From the NCBI GenBank assembly GCA_026770585.1, contig MU647067.1, positions 36,871 to 50,322 on the forward strand: 13,452 bases of DNA, read 5' to 3'. The position numbers and the translations under genes were made by a program. Of the stretch, positions 7,415 through 12,941 are shown in pieces. Source of the stretch: Baffinella frigidus (taxonomy: Eukaryota; Cryptophyceae; Cryptomonadales; Baffinellaceae). The number at the start of each line of letters is the position of its first letter. Position 1 is the stretch's first letter. Under the pieces are notes generated by a model. It was not told where the DNA came from, ran no database searches, and saw only the letters and a list, made by a program, of their open reading frames with translations.

Positions 7415-7489
7415 GAGGGCTGGCTGATGGAGAGGGAGGAGGTGGACTTCAGCCAGGCGCGCATGGTTGGAATCGGCTCAGTCGGACAG
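7415..7489 (+). CDS. Kinase exon A: glycine-rich loop
   Basis: This 75-bp exon, phase 0 at both ends, lies between gcccgccgcag and the donor gttatc. It encodes EGWLMEREEVDF, then SQARM, then VGIGSVGQ. GIGSVG is the nucleotide-binding GxGxxG loop, and the joined next exon starts VFRAR, completing the usual G-x-V-F/Y pattern. It is the only one of the A copies with the full 25 codons, a good acceptor and a donor, so I take it as the original. The 38 bases around its start are repeated at 7199-7236. Confidence 0.75.
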
Positions 7490-10400
7490 GTTATCGTCCC
7501 ATGTACCGGACAGGTTACTGGCCTCCACGGCTCGTTTGGTACCAAGGCTCGTTTGGTACCATGGCTTGGTTTGGTGATCCCAGGCGCGTTCTCGCTCAAA
7601 AGTTGACGGGTTTGTACCAGAGACCCGGGATGTCAACTTGAGAATAGTCGTTGAAGGAGGTGGACTTCAGCCAGGCTCGAATGGTTGGCCTCGGTTCTGT
7701 CGGACAGGTTTTTGTTTAGGGTTGAGGGTTGAGGGTTGAGGATTTGGGGTTTAAGGTTTAGGGTTTAGGTACCCATGTACCGGGCAGGTTATTACAGGCA
7801 CTTTCTCACTCCAAAGTTGACGAGTTTGTACCAGAGAGGCAGGATATCAACTTGAGAATAGTCGTTGACGGAGGTGGACTTCAGCCAGGCGCGAATGGTT
7901 GGCAAACGGTGTAAGTAGTAGTTGATCACTTTTCAGGAGGCTTTAGGGGCCTCTCGAGTATCATCGAGGTCCTTTCTGAGGGAAATAAAGAAGAAGAGGA
8001 AGAAGAATGGTTGGATTTGGCTCAGTCGGGCAGGTTACTGTCCCCTTACGACGGCTCATTCGGATTCACCAGCCACTTAGCAGCGACCGAGTTCCTTTTC
8101 ACCTTGACTTCAAGGTGAAATTCCGGTTGGAATCTCTAGCAATGGATAACATTCTAGTAAAAATAGTTTAGATGGACTGTATCCGTGAAGCCCCCGGTGG
8201 CTGCGAGACCAGGGGGTGACTGATTCCACGCTTCTGATACCAATCTCTTCGCGTCCCTGAATAGATTTAATCTCAGATTTTGCTTGGCGTTTGAGCCATT
8301 TCGTACTTTTAGGGCGTGAAAATAGCTGGGGGTGTATTATAAAATCTTTTGCTAAAAGATGAACAGTTCCCGAAATTAAATCACCAGGTCCGGGATGAAA
8401 TCGGGGCATCAAGACTGAATCGGATGTTCTAAGTTCAGTTTTGATTTTTTTTGAAAATCGAATGTCTTCTTTCCTCGCAACCCTGAACCCCAAACCCTAA
8501 CCCCATAAACCCCAAACCCCAAAACCCAAAACCCAAAACCCAAACCCCAAACCCCAAAACCCAAAACCCAAACCCGAAACCCCAAACCCCAAACCCCAAA
8601 TCCTATTCCCCAAACCCCAAACCCTAAACCCTAACTCCAGGTGTTCAGAGCACGGCCCTGTCTGACAAACGAGCAAGCCGCCATCATCGGATTATTATGA
8701 ATATTACCCCTGAACTCTAAACCCTGGACTGGTCTCCTAAACCCTGAACCCTGAACCCTGAACCCTGAACCCTAACCCAGGTGTTCAGAGCACGACTCTG
8801 CCTGACAAACGAGCAGATCGCCGTCAAGGTATGACCCTCAACCCACACCTCGGGTTGGGGTTGGGGTTGGGGTTGGGGTTTGGGTTGGGGTTGGGGCGAA
8901 CTCTGCTCCGCCCCCCTGGTAGTGGGTTCAGGGGTTAGGGGTTAGGGTTCGCCTAAACCCACGTGGGCTCGGGGGTTAGGGTTTCTGACAAACGAGCAGA
9001 TCGCCGTCAAGGTATGGCCCTCAACCCACCACAACAAATCTATTCAGGGACGTGCAGAGATTGGTACCAGAAGCGTGGAATGAGTCACCCCCTGGTCTCA
9101 CAGGCCTCTGCTCCGCCCCCCTGGTAGTGGGTTCAGGGGTTAGGGGTTAGGGTTCACCTAAACCCACGCGGGTTCGGGGGTTAGGGTTTCTCGGATCGGG
9201 GCAGGCCCGCCTCGGAATAGGCAGAGACTGTCTTGGTAACAGCCTCTCTTGCACAGGCTGTGTCTTATTGTTATCCTAGAACATCTTGGTGCTATCTCAG
9301 GGAACGGACCCGGGAAATAAAAGTCGGGGGCTGGACAAGATACTGGACACGCCACACTACTGAAAAACTCCAGCCCGTGTTTCATTCAAACAGGTGCCTC
9401 ACATTTCACCAAGTGGCTCCAATTTCCTGGGCGAAATATATGAGGGCGAAATGACTCAGGCGAACCACTCGAGAATGCGGGAGAGATTGGTCACGTTACT
9501 GGTGAAAGGATTTGCAATGTGAATTTGAATCGTTTAGATGGACCGATTCCCGAAGGCGCCGGTGGCTGCTAGGTGGGAGACCTTTGTTAATACCAAGTAA
9601 ACTCACTCTGCTCTCTCTCTCTGCCGCAGGCTGTGCGGGACGATTTGACAATGGAGCAGCGCATCCAGAACCGCTCGGTCCGCCCCCAAACCCTCACGAC
9701 CCCTCACTAAGGAAGTCACGTATGCGCCCCCCTTACTAGGGGGGGTGCGACCCCCTTGTAAGGGAGGCACTCGAAAACTGGGGGGTCACAGCCCAGAAAT
9801 TGGTGTGCGGGACGATTAGCAGCGTATCCAGAACTGCTCGGTCTGAACCCCAAACCCCAAACCCTAAACCCTCAACACTAAACACTAAACACCAAACACT
9901 CAACACTAACCCCTAAACTCGAAACCCTAAACCTTGAACCCTGAACCCGAATCCCGAAACCCGAAACCCGAAACCCGAAACCCTAAACCCTGAACCCGAA
10001 ACACTAAACACTAAACCCTGAACCCTAAACACTAAACCCTAAACCCTAAACCCGCACCGTCTGTAATGTTGGTGATCGTGTCCAGCCACTGAAAAAATCC
10101 AGCCCATATTTCACCTATAAGTCATTTCGCCCTCATATATTGCGCCTAAGTCATTTCGCCCTCATATATTTCGCCCAGGGATCCTTCGTCGGATAGCAAG
10201 GGTGTGAGCGGATCTTTTTAATTCGGGTACAAATTACGGAAATTAGACGTGACAAGTACCAGTCGCGTCCGGTTTGTACTAAAAAGTGAGCTCCGAAATG
10301 GAGCCCAGTCCAGAAATTACCCGTTCATTTGCCCCCTCGCTATCCGACCAAGGTTCGCATAAGTCATTTCGCCCTCATATATTTCGCCAAGGGAATTGGA

Positions 10401-12537
10401 GCCACTTGGTAAAAATGTGAGGCACCTGTTTGAATGCAATACGGGCTGGGGGTTTTCAGTAGTGTGGCGTGTCCAGTATCTTGTCCAGCCCCCGACTTTT
10501 ATTTCTCGGGTCAGAAACTCCCAACTTCCGGTTTAGGGGGTTCCCTAAACCCGGAACCCCGACCCCACTCCATCAATAATGCACCCAACCTCTAGACCCT
10601 GTATCCTGAAACGCTGAACCCTCACAGGTGGAGGATCTAGTGCAAGAAGTGAAGATGCTGTCTTCCATCGGAACACACCCCCGCATCGTGCGATTCATCG
10701 GATGCATCCTCGATATCTCCGACCCCACTGCCTCCCCGACCATCATCGAAGAATTCCTCGGAGGTGATCGCTGGCTTCATAATTTGATTATTTGGTGAGT
10801 GTTTTAGGAACCTATTGGTTGGTTAGTTATTTAGTCATATAGTGATTCAGTAAGTTTGTTACTTAGTTAGGATGATGGTTGGGACCTCCGAGGAATTCCT
10901 CGGAGGTTCTTTTCCGCGGGACTTTTGACGGATTTTTACCACCGCACACCCAGCATGTCAACTTGAGAATAGAGCCCGATCCTCGCTAGCTTGGTTGCTT
11001 TGTAAGTTGGTTAGTCAGTTACCTTGCTCGGATAGCGAGGGATTAAACAGACGTTTTAGGGAATTAATTTTTAACGATTATGATAAGCAAACACGTCCCC
11101 GTCACGTCCCCGTCAACTGAAGGACGCATCTACACGAAACGTGTTTGAAAAAGACGCAGCAACAATCGAGACGATTCGATAAGAAGGTTAGCCGTCTATC
11201 TAAAACGAGATCCGGCCCCCGGTGAAATGAGATACGTCGCGGTTTAAATGGATAGGGGTGCATTTCACCCGCGTGATCAGATTCGTGATCTTTACCACCT
11301 ACGCGTCCTTTTTTTATTGGTCCGACCCCCTTCCGCGTGACCTGGAGATAAACCTTTAAGATAACTACGTAGGAATTGGAACCCTTTCTCAGTGCCTGAT
11401 GGGCACTGAACTCCCTTGAAGCTGGACGTGACCAGAAATGCTGACGATTTTTTTAACCCCTCGCTATCCAAGCAAGGGTCAGTTAGTTAGTTAGTTAGTT
11501 AGTTAGTCAGTCAGTTATTCAGTTAGTTAGTTAGTTAGTTAGATAGATAGATAGATAATCAGTTAGTTAGTTTCTCACTCACGGAGTGTGCGATTCATCG
11601 GATGCATCCCCGATATCTCAGACGCGTCTGGGTCCCCCACCATCATCGAGGAATTCCTCGCAGGTACAGTGATAAAAGTTGAGCAACTAACCTAGTGACC
11701 AAGCTAGTATGCGTTCAGGGTTCAGGGTTCAGGGTCCAGGTGCGTGCTAGACGTTTCCACGGAGGCTGCCTCACCCACACAGCGGGCTACGAAGGGATCT
11801 TCGGGCGCTGAGAGCCCGAGTTTCCGTTACCCTATCCGTAGGAACCCCCCTATGTTCCTACGGGTTGCCTACCGTAGGGTCCTAGGTCTTATCGCTTAGG
11901 GGTTGTTCGAAATCCCTTCGAAGTCCGCTGTGTGGTACCATCGTCAAGAAATTCCTCGGAAGTGATTACTAGCTTCCACCCGAGGTGGATCAATTCCTCT
12001 GATACACACGAACCCTTCCACACAGCGGACTTCGAAGGGATTTTGAACAACCCCTAAGCGATAAGACCTAGGACCCTACGGTAGGCAACCCGAAGGGACA
12101 TAGGGGGGTTCCTAAGGATAGGTTGGTTGGCTTGGTTACTTGGTTAGTTTCTTGGGAACCCAAGAATGGTTAGTTAATACCAATTGGTTAGTCAGTTTAT
12201 CAATGAGTTGGTGCGTGATTCATCGGACGACAAAGCCTTGCTACTTACTAGATTGGTTACTTCAGGAACCTAAACCCTAAACCCCACATCCCAAACCCTA
12301 AACCCTAAACCCCAAACCCCAAACAAGGCGGCACAATAAAAGACACTTCGATCCACAAAGCCCCCTAACCCCTCAACCCGAAACCCGAAACCCGAAACCC
12401 GAAACCCGAAACCGAAAACAAACTCTTAAACTCTGAACCCTCATTTCTACAGGGGGGTCAATACAAGACGTGTTCGATTCACAAAGCCTGGGCAAGAAAA
12501 CTCGCTGGCGCCCCCCACGCCATCACTCCCTCTTATG
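7415..12537 (+). CDS. Partial protein kinase gene (TKL-like), five exons, N-lobe only
   Basis: Five exons join in order: 7415-7489, 8781-8828, 9630-9677, 10628-10763 and 12453-12537. All lie on +, all are bordered by AG and GT, and junction phases agree (0, 0, 0, 1). Together they encode about 130 residues of a Ser/Thr/Tyr protein kinase N-lobe: VDFSQ before the loop, G-x-G-S-V-G, IAVK with the ATP-binding lysine, QEVKML with the helix-C glutamate, HPRIVRFIG, the hinge IIEEF and GGGSIQDVF. The WLMEREEVDF lead-in and general pattern resemble TKL kinases (inference from motifs, no search). Catalytic HRD, DFG and the C-lobe are absent, and no start exon is seen. The introns (0.8 to 1.7 kb) consist mostly of telomere-like repeats and transposon pieces. 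It could be a live gene with exons beyond the window or a pseudogene; the number of decayed exon copies favours at least partial decay. Confidence 0.7.
7654..7707 (+). pseudogene. Exon A copy 2, loop variant VGLGSVGQ
   Basis: In frame from aag gag gtg: KEVDFSQARM, VGLGSVGQ, then cag|gttttt. It lacks the first seven codons, but a possible acceptor (gttgaag) precedes gag gtg. The open frame and donor survive. The upstream flank (accagagacccgggatg, tcaacttgagaatagtcgtt) also precedes the next copy, so exon and flank were duplicated together with a period of about 212 bp. It could be an alternative exon; a decayed duplicate is more likely. Confidence 0.7.
7717..7768 (-). repeat. Telomere-like block, G-rich on +
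   Basis: Units tttaggg, ttgaggg, atttgggg and tttaagg. It lies directly after the donor of exon A copy 2, in opposite orientation to most intronic blocks. Confidence 0.85.
7871..8033 (+). pseudogene. Exon A copy 3, interrupted by a 102-bp insertion
   Basis: The left part 7871-7902 encodes EVDFSQARMVG and the right part 8005-8033 resumes MVGFGSVGQ followed by cag|gttact. The 10 bases GAATGGTTGG occur at both edges (7893-7902 and 8005-8014), so 7903-8004 is an insertion with a 10-bp duplication. Without it the frame is open with a third loop variant, VGFGSVG. The region just upstream lacks a clear acceptor (gttgacg). Confidence 0.75.
7903..8004. mobile_element. 102-bp insertion with 10-bp flanking duplication
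   Basis: It starts caaacggtgtaag and ends gaagaagaggaagaa. It contains a possible hairpin (gaggctttaggggcctctcg). I see no terminal inverted repeats and no match elsewhere in the window. It might be a transposon fragment or filler at a repaired break. The ggtgtaagt near its left end resembles a splice donor, but no matching acceptor is obvious. Confidence 0.55.
8110..8481 (-). pseudogene. AT-rich open reading fragment, possibly organellar
   Basis: An open frame of about 120 codons on the minus strand runs from the edge of the telomere-like block (near 8481) to a TGA at 8110. It has no ATG at its upstream end; the first internal Met is in LMPRFHPGPGDLI. Third positions are strongly A/T (gat tta att, aaa gat ttt ata ata), unlike the GC-rich kinase exons. 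It contains PGPGDLISG and FSRPKSTKWLKRQ but I do not recognise the protein. The part near its end (8160-8268) is repeated, decayed and with a stop, at 9036-9100 (inverted) and weakly at 9530-9575. Insertion of organellar DNA into an intron is my best guess; an unrelated transposon remnant is possible. Confidence 0.35.
8482..8636 (+). repeat. Telomere-like block dominated by AACCCCA/AAACCCA
   Basis: Almost continuous units of ccccaaa and cccaaaa, a different locally favoured variant from neighbouring blocks. It runs directly into the acceptor-like actccag of exon B copy 1. Confidence 0.95.
8641..8691 (+). pseudogene. Exon B copy 1, catalytic lysine and donor lost
   Basis: After ccctaactccag it encodes VFRARPCLTNEQ, like exon B, but continues AAII instead of IAVK. 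The ATP-binding lysine codon has become atc, the gt donor is gone, and an in-frame tga follows three codons later. It is clearly non-functional. Confidence 0.85.
8700..8780 (+). repeat. Telomere-like block with CCCTGAA units
   Basis: Four consecutive ccctgaa units (8738 to about 8770) follow mixed units, ending in ccctaacccag, the splice acceptor of exon B. Here the repeat itself supplies a CTAAC branch-point-like motif. Confidence 0.9.
8781..8828 (+). CDS. Kinase exon B: IAVK lysine
   Basis: This 48-bp exon of 16 codons, phase 0 on both sides, lies between ccctaacccag and gtatga. It encodes VFRARLCLTNEQIAVK. The final lysine is the ATP-contacting residue of strand beta-3 in the family. The joined A-B sequence GQVFRAR fits the end of the glycine-rich loop. 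It is the only B copy with acceptor, lysine and donor all intact. Confidence 0.78.
8852..8896 (+). repeat. GGGGTT hexamer array
   Basis: About seven units of ggggtt with one tttggg variant. G-rich on the coding strand, it could form a G-quadruplex. The 6-bp step differs from the 7-bp units elsewhere. Confidence 0.95.
8984..9011 (+). pseudogene. Exon B copy 3, 5' truncated
   Basis: The last 28 bases of exon B (tctgacaaacgagcagatcg, ccgtcaag) plus donor gtatgg and the following intronic bases ccctcaaccca are repeated here. The upstream half is replaced by ttaggg units, so it has no acceptor. Confidence 0.85.
9036..9100 (+). repeat. Inverted copy of 8205-8268 (organelle-like fragment)
   Basis: It reads aaatctattcagggacg, agagattggtaccagaagcg and gagtcaccccctggtctca, the reverse complement of 8205-8268 with a few changes, one of which makes a stop in the corresponding frame. 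Confidence 0.85.
9307..9464 (+). repeat. 158-bp repeat, inverted partner at 10354-10512
   Basis: It contains gggaaataaaagtcgggggc, ggacaagatactggacacgc, tccagcccgt, aacaggtgcctcacattt, aagtggctccaatt and gcgaaatatatgagggcg. The reverse complement appears at 10354-10512 with roughly 10 percent differences. The pair brackets exon D. A third, broken piece lies near 10076-10180. Confidence 0.92.
9630..9677 (+). CDS. Kinase exon D: link between IAVK and helix C
   Basis: This 48-bp exon, phase 0 on both sides, follows an excellent pyrimidine tract and acceptor (ctctctctctgccgcag). It encodes AVRDDLTMEQRIQNRS. The donor is gtccgc, weak but unavoidable because the frame stops 30 bases later. Joined as IAVK-AVRDD..NRS-VEDLVQEVKML, it has the length and charged character of the beta-3 to helix-C linker. 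The linker is poorly conserved, so assignment rests on splice phase, position and the existence of a decayed copy with the same end point. Confidence 0.6.
9720..9775. repeat. GC-rich hairpin-prone stretch
   Basis: gcccccct, tactagggggggtgcgaccc and ccttgtaagggagg form two overlapping small palindromes (ccccccttactagggggg; cccccttgtaaggg). A structural element only; it is not placed to be a terminator of any known unit. Confidence 0.5.
9804..9840 (+). pseudogene. Exon D copy 2, internal deletion
   Basis: Matches exon D (tgtgcgggacgat, then agcagcgtatccagaactgc, tcg|gtctga) but lacks about 11 bases including ttgacaatgg, which shifts the frame and makes a stop. The acceptor pyrimidine tract is missing. 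Conservation of the tcg|gt border supports the exon D donor assignment. Confidence 0.82.
9843..10052 (+). repeat. Telomere-like block with patches of CACTAAA and CCCGAAA
   Basis: About 30 units. Locally uniform variants include cactaaacactaaacac (9876-9905) and four cccgaaa in a row (9956-9982). It starts five bases after exon D copy 2. Confidence 0.95.
10076..10182. repeat. Broken piece of the 158-bp repeat plus duplicated 36-bp unit
   Basis: gtgtccagccactgaaaaaa and tccagcccatatttca match the + orientation copy, then aagtcatttcgccctcatat appears twice (near 10111 and 10148) in the opposite orientation, and a third time at 10361 beyond the intervening TIR element. Confidence 0.75.
10183..10353 (+). 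mobile_element. CCTTGGTCGG-family TIR element, copy 3, 171 bp
   Basis: The ends are ccttcgtcggatagcaaggg and ccctcgctatccgaccaagg. The interior is homologous to the 2355-2507 copy. No 8-bp match outside, but the flanks are long direct repeats (taagtcatttcgccctcata, tatttcgcc), so insertion between tandem units or recombination is likely. Confidence 0.87.
10354..10512 (-). repeat. 158-bp repeat, inverted copy
   Basis: Reverse-complement partner of 9307-9464, ending gacttttatttctcgggtc. It lies in the intron between exons D and C. Confidence 0.92.
10628..10763 (+). CDS. Kinase exon C: helix C, beta-4, beta-5 and start of hinge
   Basis: This 136-bp exon (45 codons plus 1 base) lies between ctgaaccctcacag and the donor gtgatc. 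It encodes VEDLVQEVKMLSSIG, THPRIVRFIGCILD, ISDPTASPT, IIEEFLG. Glu7 (QEVKM) is the expected helix-C glutamate that pairs with the beta-3 lysine. HPRIVRFIG is the classic HPNIVxxxG segment. IIEEF is beta-5 entering the hinge, and the residue at the usual gatekeeper position appears to be Glu, which is unusual. It ends in phase 1, completed by GG of exon E. Confidence 0.88.
10800..10880 (+). repeat. Degenerate GTTA/GGTT-rich stretch
   Basis: ttggttggttagtta, ttactt and agttagg units; the same low-complexity type recurs at 10985-11021, 11481-11571 and 12120-12215. Confidence 0.6.
10884..10907. repeat. Perfect 24-bp palindrome made from the end of exon C
   Basis: acctccgaggaa and its exact complement ttcctcggaggt meet at GAATTC. 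The right half, with gaggaattcctcggaggt, is the 3' end of exon C including its donor, so a fragment of the exon border was copied here in mirrored form. Confidence 0.9.
11022..11477 (+). mobile_element. CCTTGCTCGG-family TIR element, copy 4, 456 bp, 8-bp duplication
   Basis: The ends are CCTTGCTCGGATAGCGAGGG and cccctcgctatccaagcaag(g). GTCAGTTA immediately precedes (11014-11021) and immediately follows (11478-11485). An 8-bp target duplication is typical of hAT or P-type DNA transposons. It is the longest copy but has no transposase frame, so non-autonomous. It shares cagtgcctgatgggcact with the 5683 copy. The flanking tandem GTTA sequence makes chance duplication somewhat easier. Confidence 0.88.
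11481..11571 (+). repeat. GTTA tetranucleotide microsatellite
   Basis: Runs of gtta, with gtca and gata variants (four gata near 11540-11556). It abuts the truncated start of exon C copy 2. Confidence 0.97.
11588..11663 (+). pseudogene. Exon C copy 2, 5' half missing
   Basis: Encodes VRFIGCIPDISD, ASGSPT, IIEEFLA and then g|gtacag, a good donor with the same phase as exon C. Helix C and HPRI are absent; upstream is the GTTA microsatellite, and the acceptor is lost. Many differences are at codon third positions, and the frame is open, so it diverged while still coding or is not very old. Confidence 0.85.
11715..11738 (-). repeat. Short GTTCAGG triplet-unit block
   Basis: gttcagggttcagggttcag, equivalent to CCCTGAA on the other strand: a small telomere-like block. 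Confidence 0.8.
11775..11935 (+). mobile_element. CCACACAGCGG-family MITE, copy 5, complete
   Basis: This 161-bp copy has both TIRs (CCACACAGCGGGCTACGAAG and cgaagtccgctgtgtgg). It interrupts a third exon C copy: ctgcctcac on the left and accatcgtcaagaaattcc on the right correspond to adjacent parts of exon C. A 3-bp ACC may be duplicated at the ends, but this is uncertain. Confidence 0.9.
11937..11977 (+). pseudogene. Exon C copy 3, right part, split by MITE
   Basis: accatcgtcaagaaattcct, cggaagtgattactagcttc matches the end of exon C and the first bases of its intron at roughly three quarters of positions. The donor g|gt has become agt. The part left of the MITE (ggaggctgcctcac) is short and less certain. 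Confidence 0.7.
12018..12123 (-). mobile_element. CCACACAGCGG-family MITE, copy 6, inverted and truncated
   Basis: Starts CCACACAGCGGACTTCGAAG and holds the reversed core to ggggggttcctaaggata, then stops abruptly at ggttggttgg. It lies 82 bp from copy 5 in opposite orientation. Confidence 0.82.
12266..12325 (+). repeat. Telomere-like block
   Basis: Units aaccctaa, aaccccac and aaccccaa up to the degenerate exon E copy. Confidence 0.9.
12326..12362 (+). pseudogene. Exon E copy 0, decayed
   Basis: aggcggcacaataaaagaca and cttcgatccacaaagcc correspond to the start of exon E (GGSIQDVFDSQS) with several substitutions and one missing base. It then breaks off into ccctaacccc. Confidence 0.6.
12364..12441 (+). 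repeat. Telomere-like block with CCCGAAA run
   Basis: Five consecutive cccgaaa units, then accgaaaacaaactcttaaac. It leads into the acceptor tcatttctacag of exon E. Confidence 0.92.
12453..12537 (+). CDS. Kinase exon E: glycines after the hinge, helix D
   Basis: It begins after catttctacag, and its first two bases complete the split codon of exon C, giving FLG-GGSIQDVF, then DSQSLGKKTRWRPP. GGS followed by a hydrophobic residue and QDV is the standard kinase sequence after the hinge (compare GGSLxDxL). The probable donor is gtaccc after ctcttatg. Compared with later copies it has one base fewer between ccccccc and cttatg, so its last ten codons may be frame-shifted. It is the only E copy with an acceptor and the full start. 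Confidence 0.75.
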
Positions 12538-12589
12538 GTACCCTCAAACCCCAAGCCCTAACAAACAAAATAAATAATGATAATAAATA

Positions 12590-12618
12590 CCCCCCCCGGC
12601 CCAACACTCTCTCGCATG
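12590..12618 (+). pseudogene. Fragment of exon E 3' end
   Basis: cccccccggcccaacactct, ctcgcatg|gtgcgt resembles the end of the other E copies (cccgctccaaactccctctc, ttatg|gtaccc). No upstream part. Confidence 0.5.
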
Positions 12619-12678
12619 GTGCGTCCGGGGCTTAGGCAGAGGCTTGAGGGTTGAGACTTGCCGGTTTTGTGTTGAGGA

Positions 12679-12708
12679 TTTGATTCACAAAGCCTGGGCA
12701 AGAAGACC
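12679..12708 (+). pseudogene. Exon E copy 2, middle fragment
   Basis: tttgattcacaaagcctggg, caagaagacc encodes FDSQSLGKKT, then diverges into ggggtctggggttcgg. It follows gccggttttgtgttgagga, which also precedes copy 3. Confidence 0.75.
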
Positions 12709-12829
12709 GGGGTCTGGGGTTCGGTTCGAGGGTTCACCAGCGGGGTCTCGCGCTTGTGGAGGAAGACGGGTTGAGGCTTGAGGCTTGAGGGTTTAGAGTT
12801 GCCGGTTTTGTGTTGAGGATTTGATTCAG

Positions 12830-12887
12830 AAAGCCTGGGTGAGGAGACGCGCTGCCCCCCCCCGCTCCAAAACTCCCCTCTCTTAAG
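12830..12887 (+). pseudogene. Exon E copy 3
   Basis: Encodes FDSESLGEETRCPP, LQNSPLL then aag|gtacca. Several changes from exon E (Gln to Glu, Lys to Glu, Trp to Cys). The start of the exon is missing. Confidence 0.75.
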
Positions 12888-12909
12888 GTACCATCAACCC
12901 TAAACACTA

Positions 12910-12938
12910 CCCCCCCCGCTCCAAACCTTTCTCTTATG
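12910..12938 (+). pseudogene. Fragment of exon E 3' end
   Basis: cccccccgctccaaaccttt, ctcttatg|gttcgt matches the last 28 bases of the E copies. It runs straight into the GTGTCTC minisatellite, which may have grown from the following gttcgtctcgtg. Confidence 0.6.
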
Positions 12939-12941
12939 GTT

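Larger units (their letters stand above)
8901..9191 (+). repeat. Pair of 86-bp direct repeats with G-rich telomere-like units
   Basis: 8901-8986 and 9106-9191 are nearly identical (ctctgctccgcccccctggt, agtgggttcagggg, ttaggggttaggg, gggggttagggtttct). Between them lie exon B copy 3 and the inverted organelle-like fragment 9036-9100. Confidence 0.92.

Noticed and set aside
8097-8120. Terminator hairpin ttcacctt..aaggtgaa
   Set aside because: A short inverted repeat with no neighbouring transcript end; bacterial terminator logic does not apply.
12211-12228. Another exon C fragment (gtgcgtgattcatcgga)
   Set aside because: Only about 17 bases match, with an inserted base; too short to list as a copy, though it fits the pattern.
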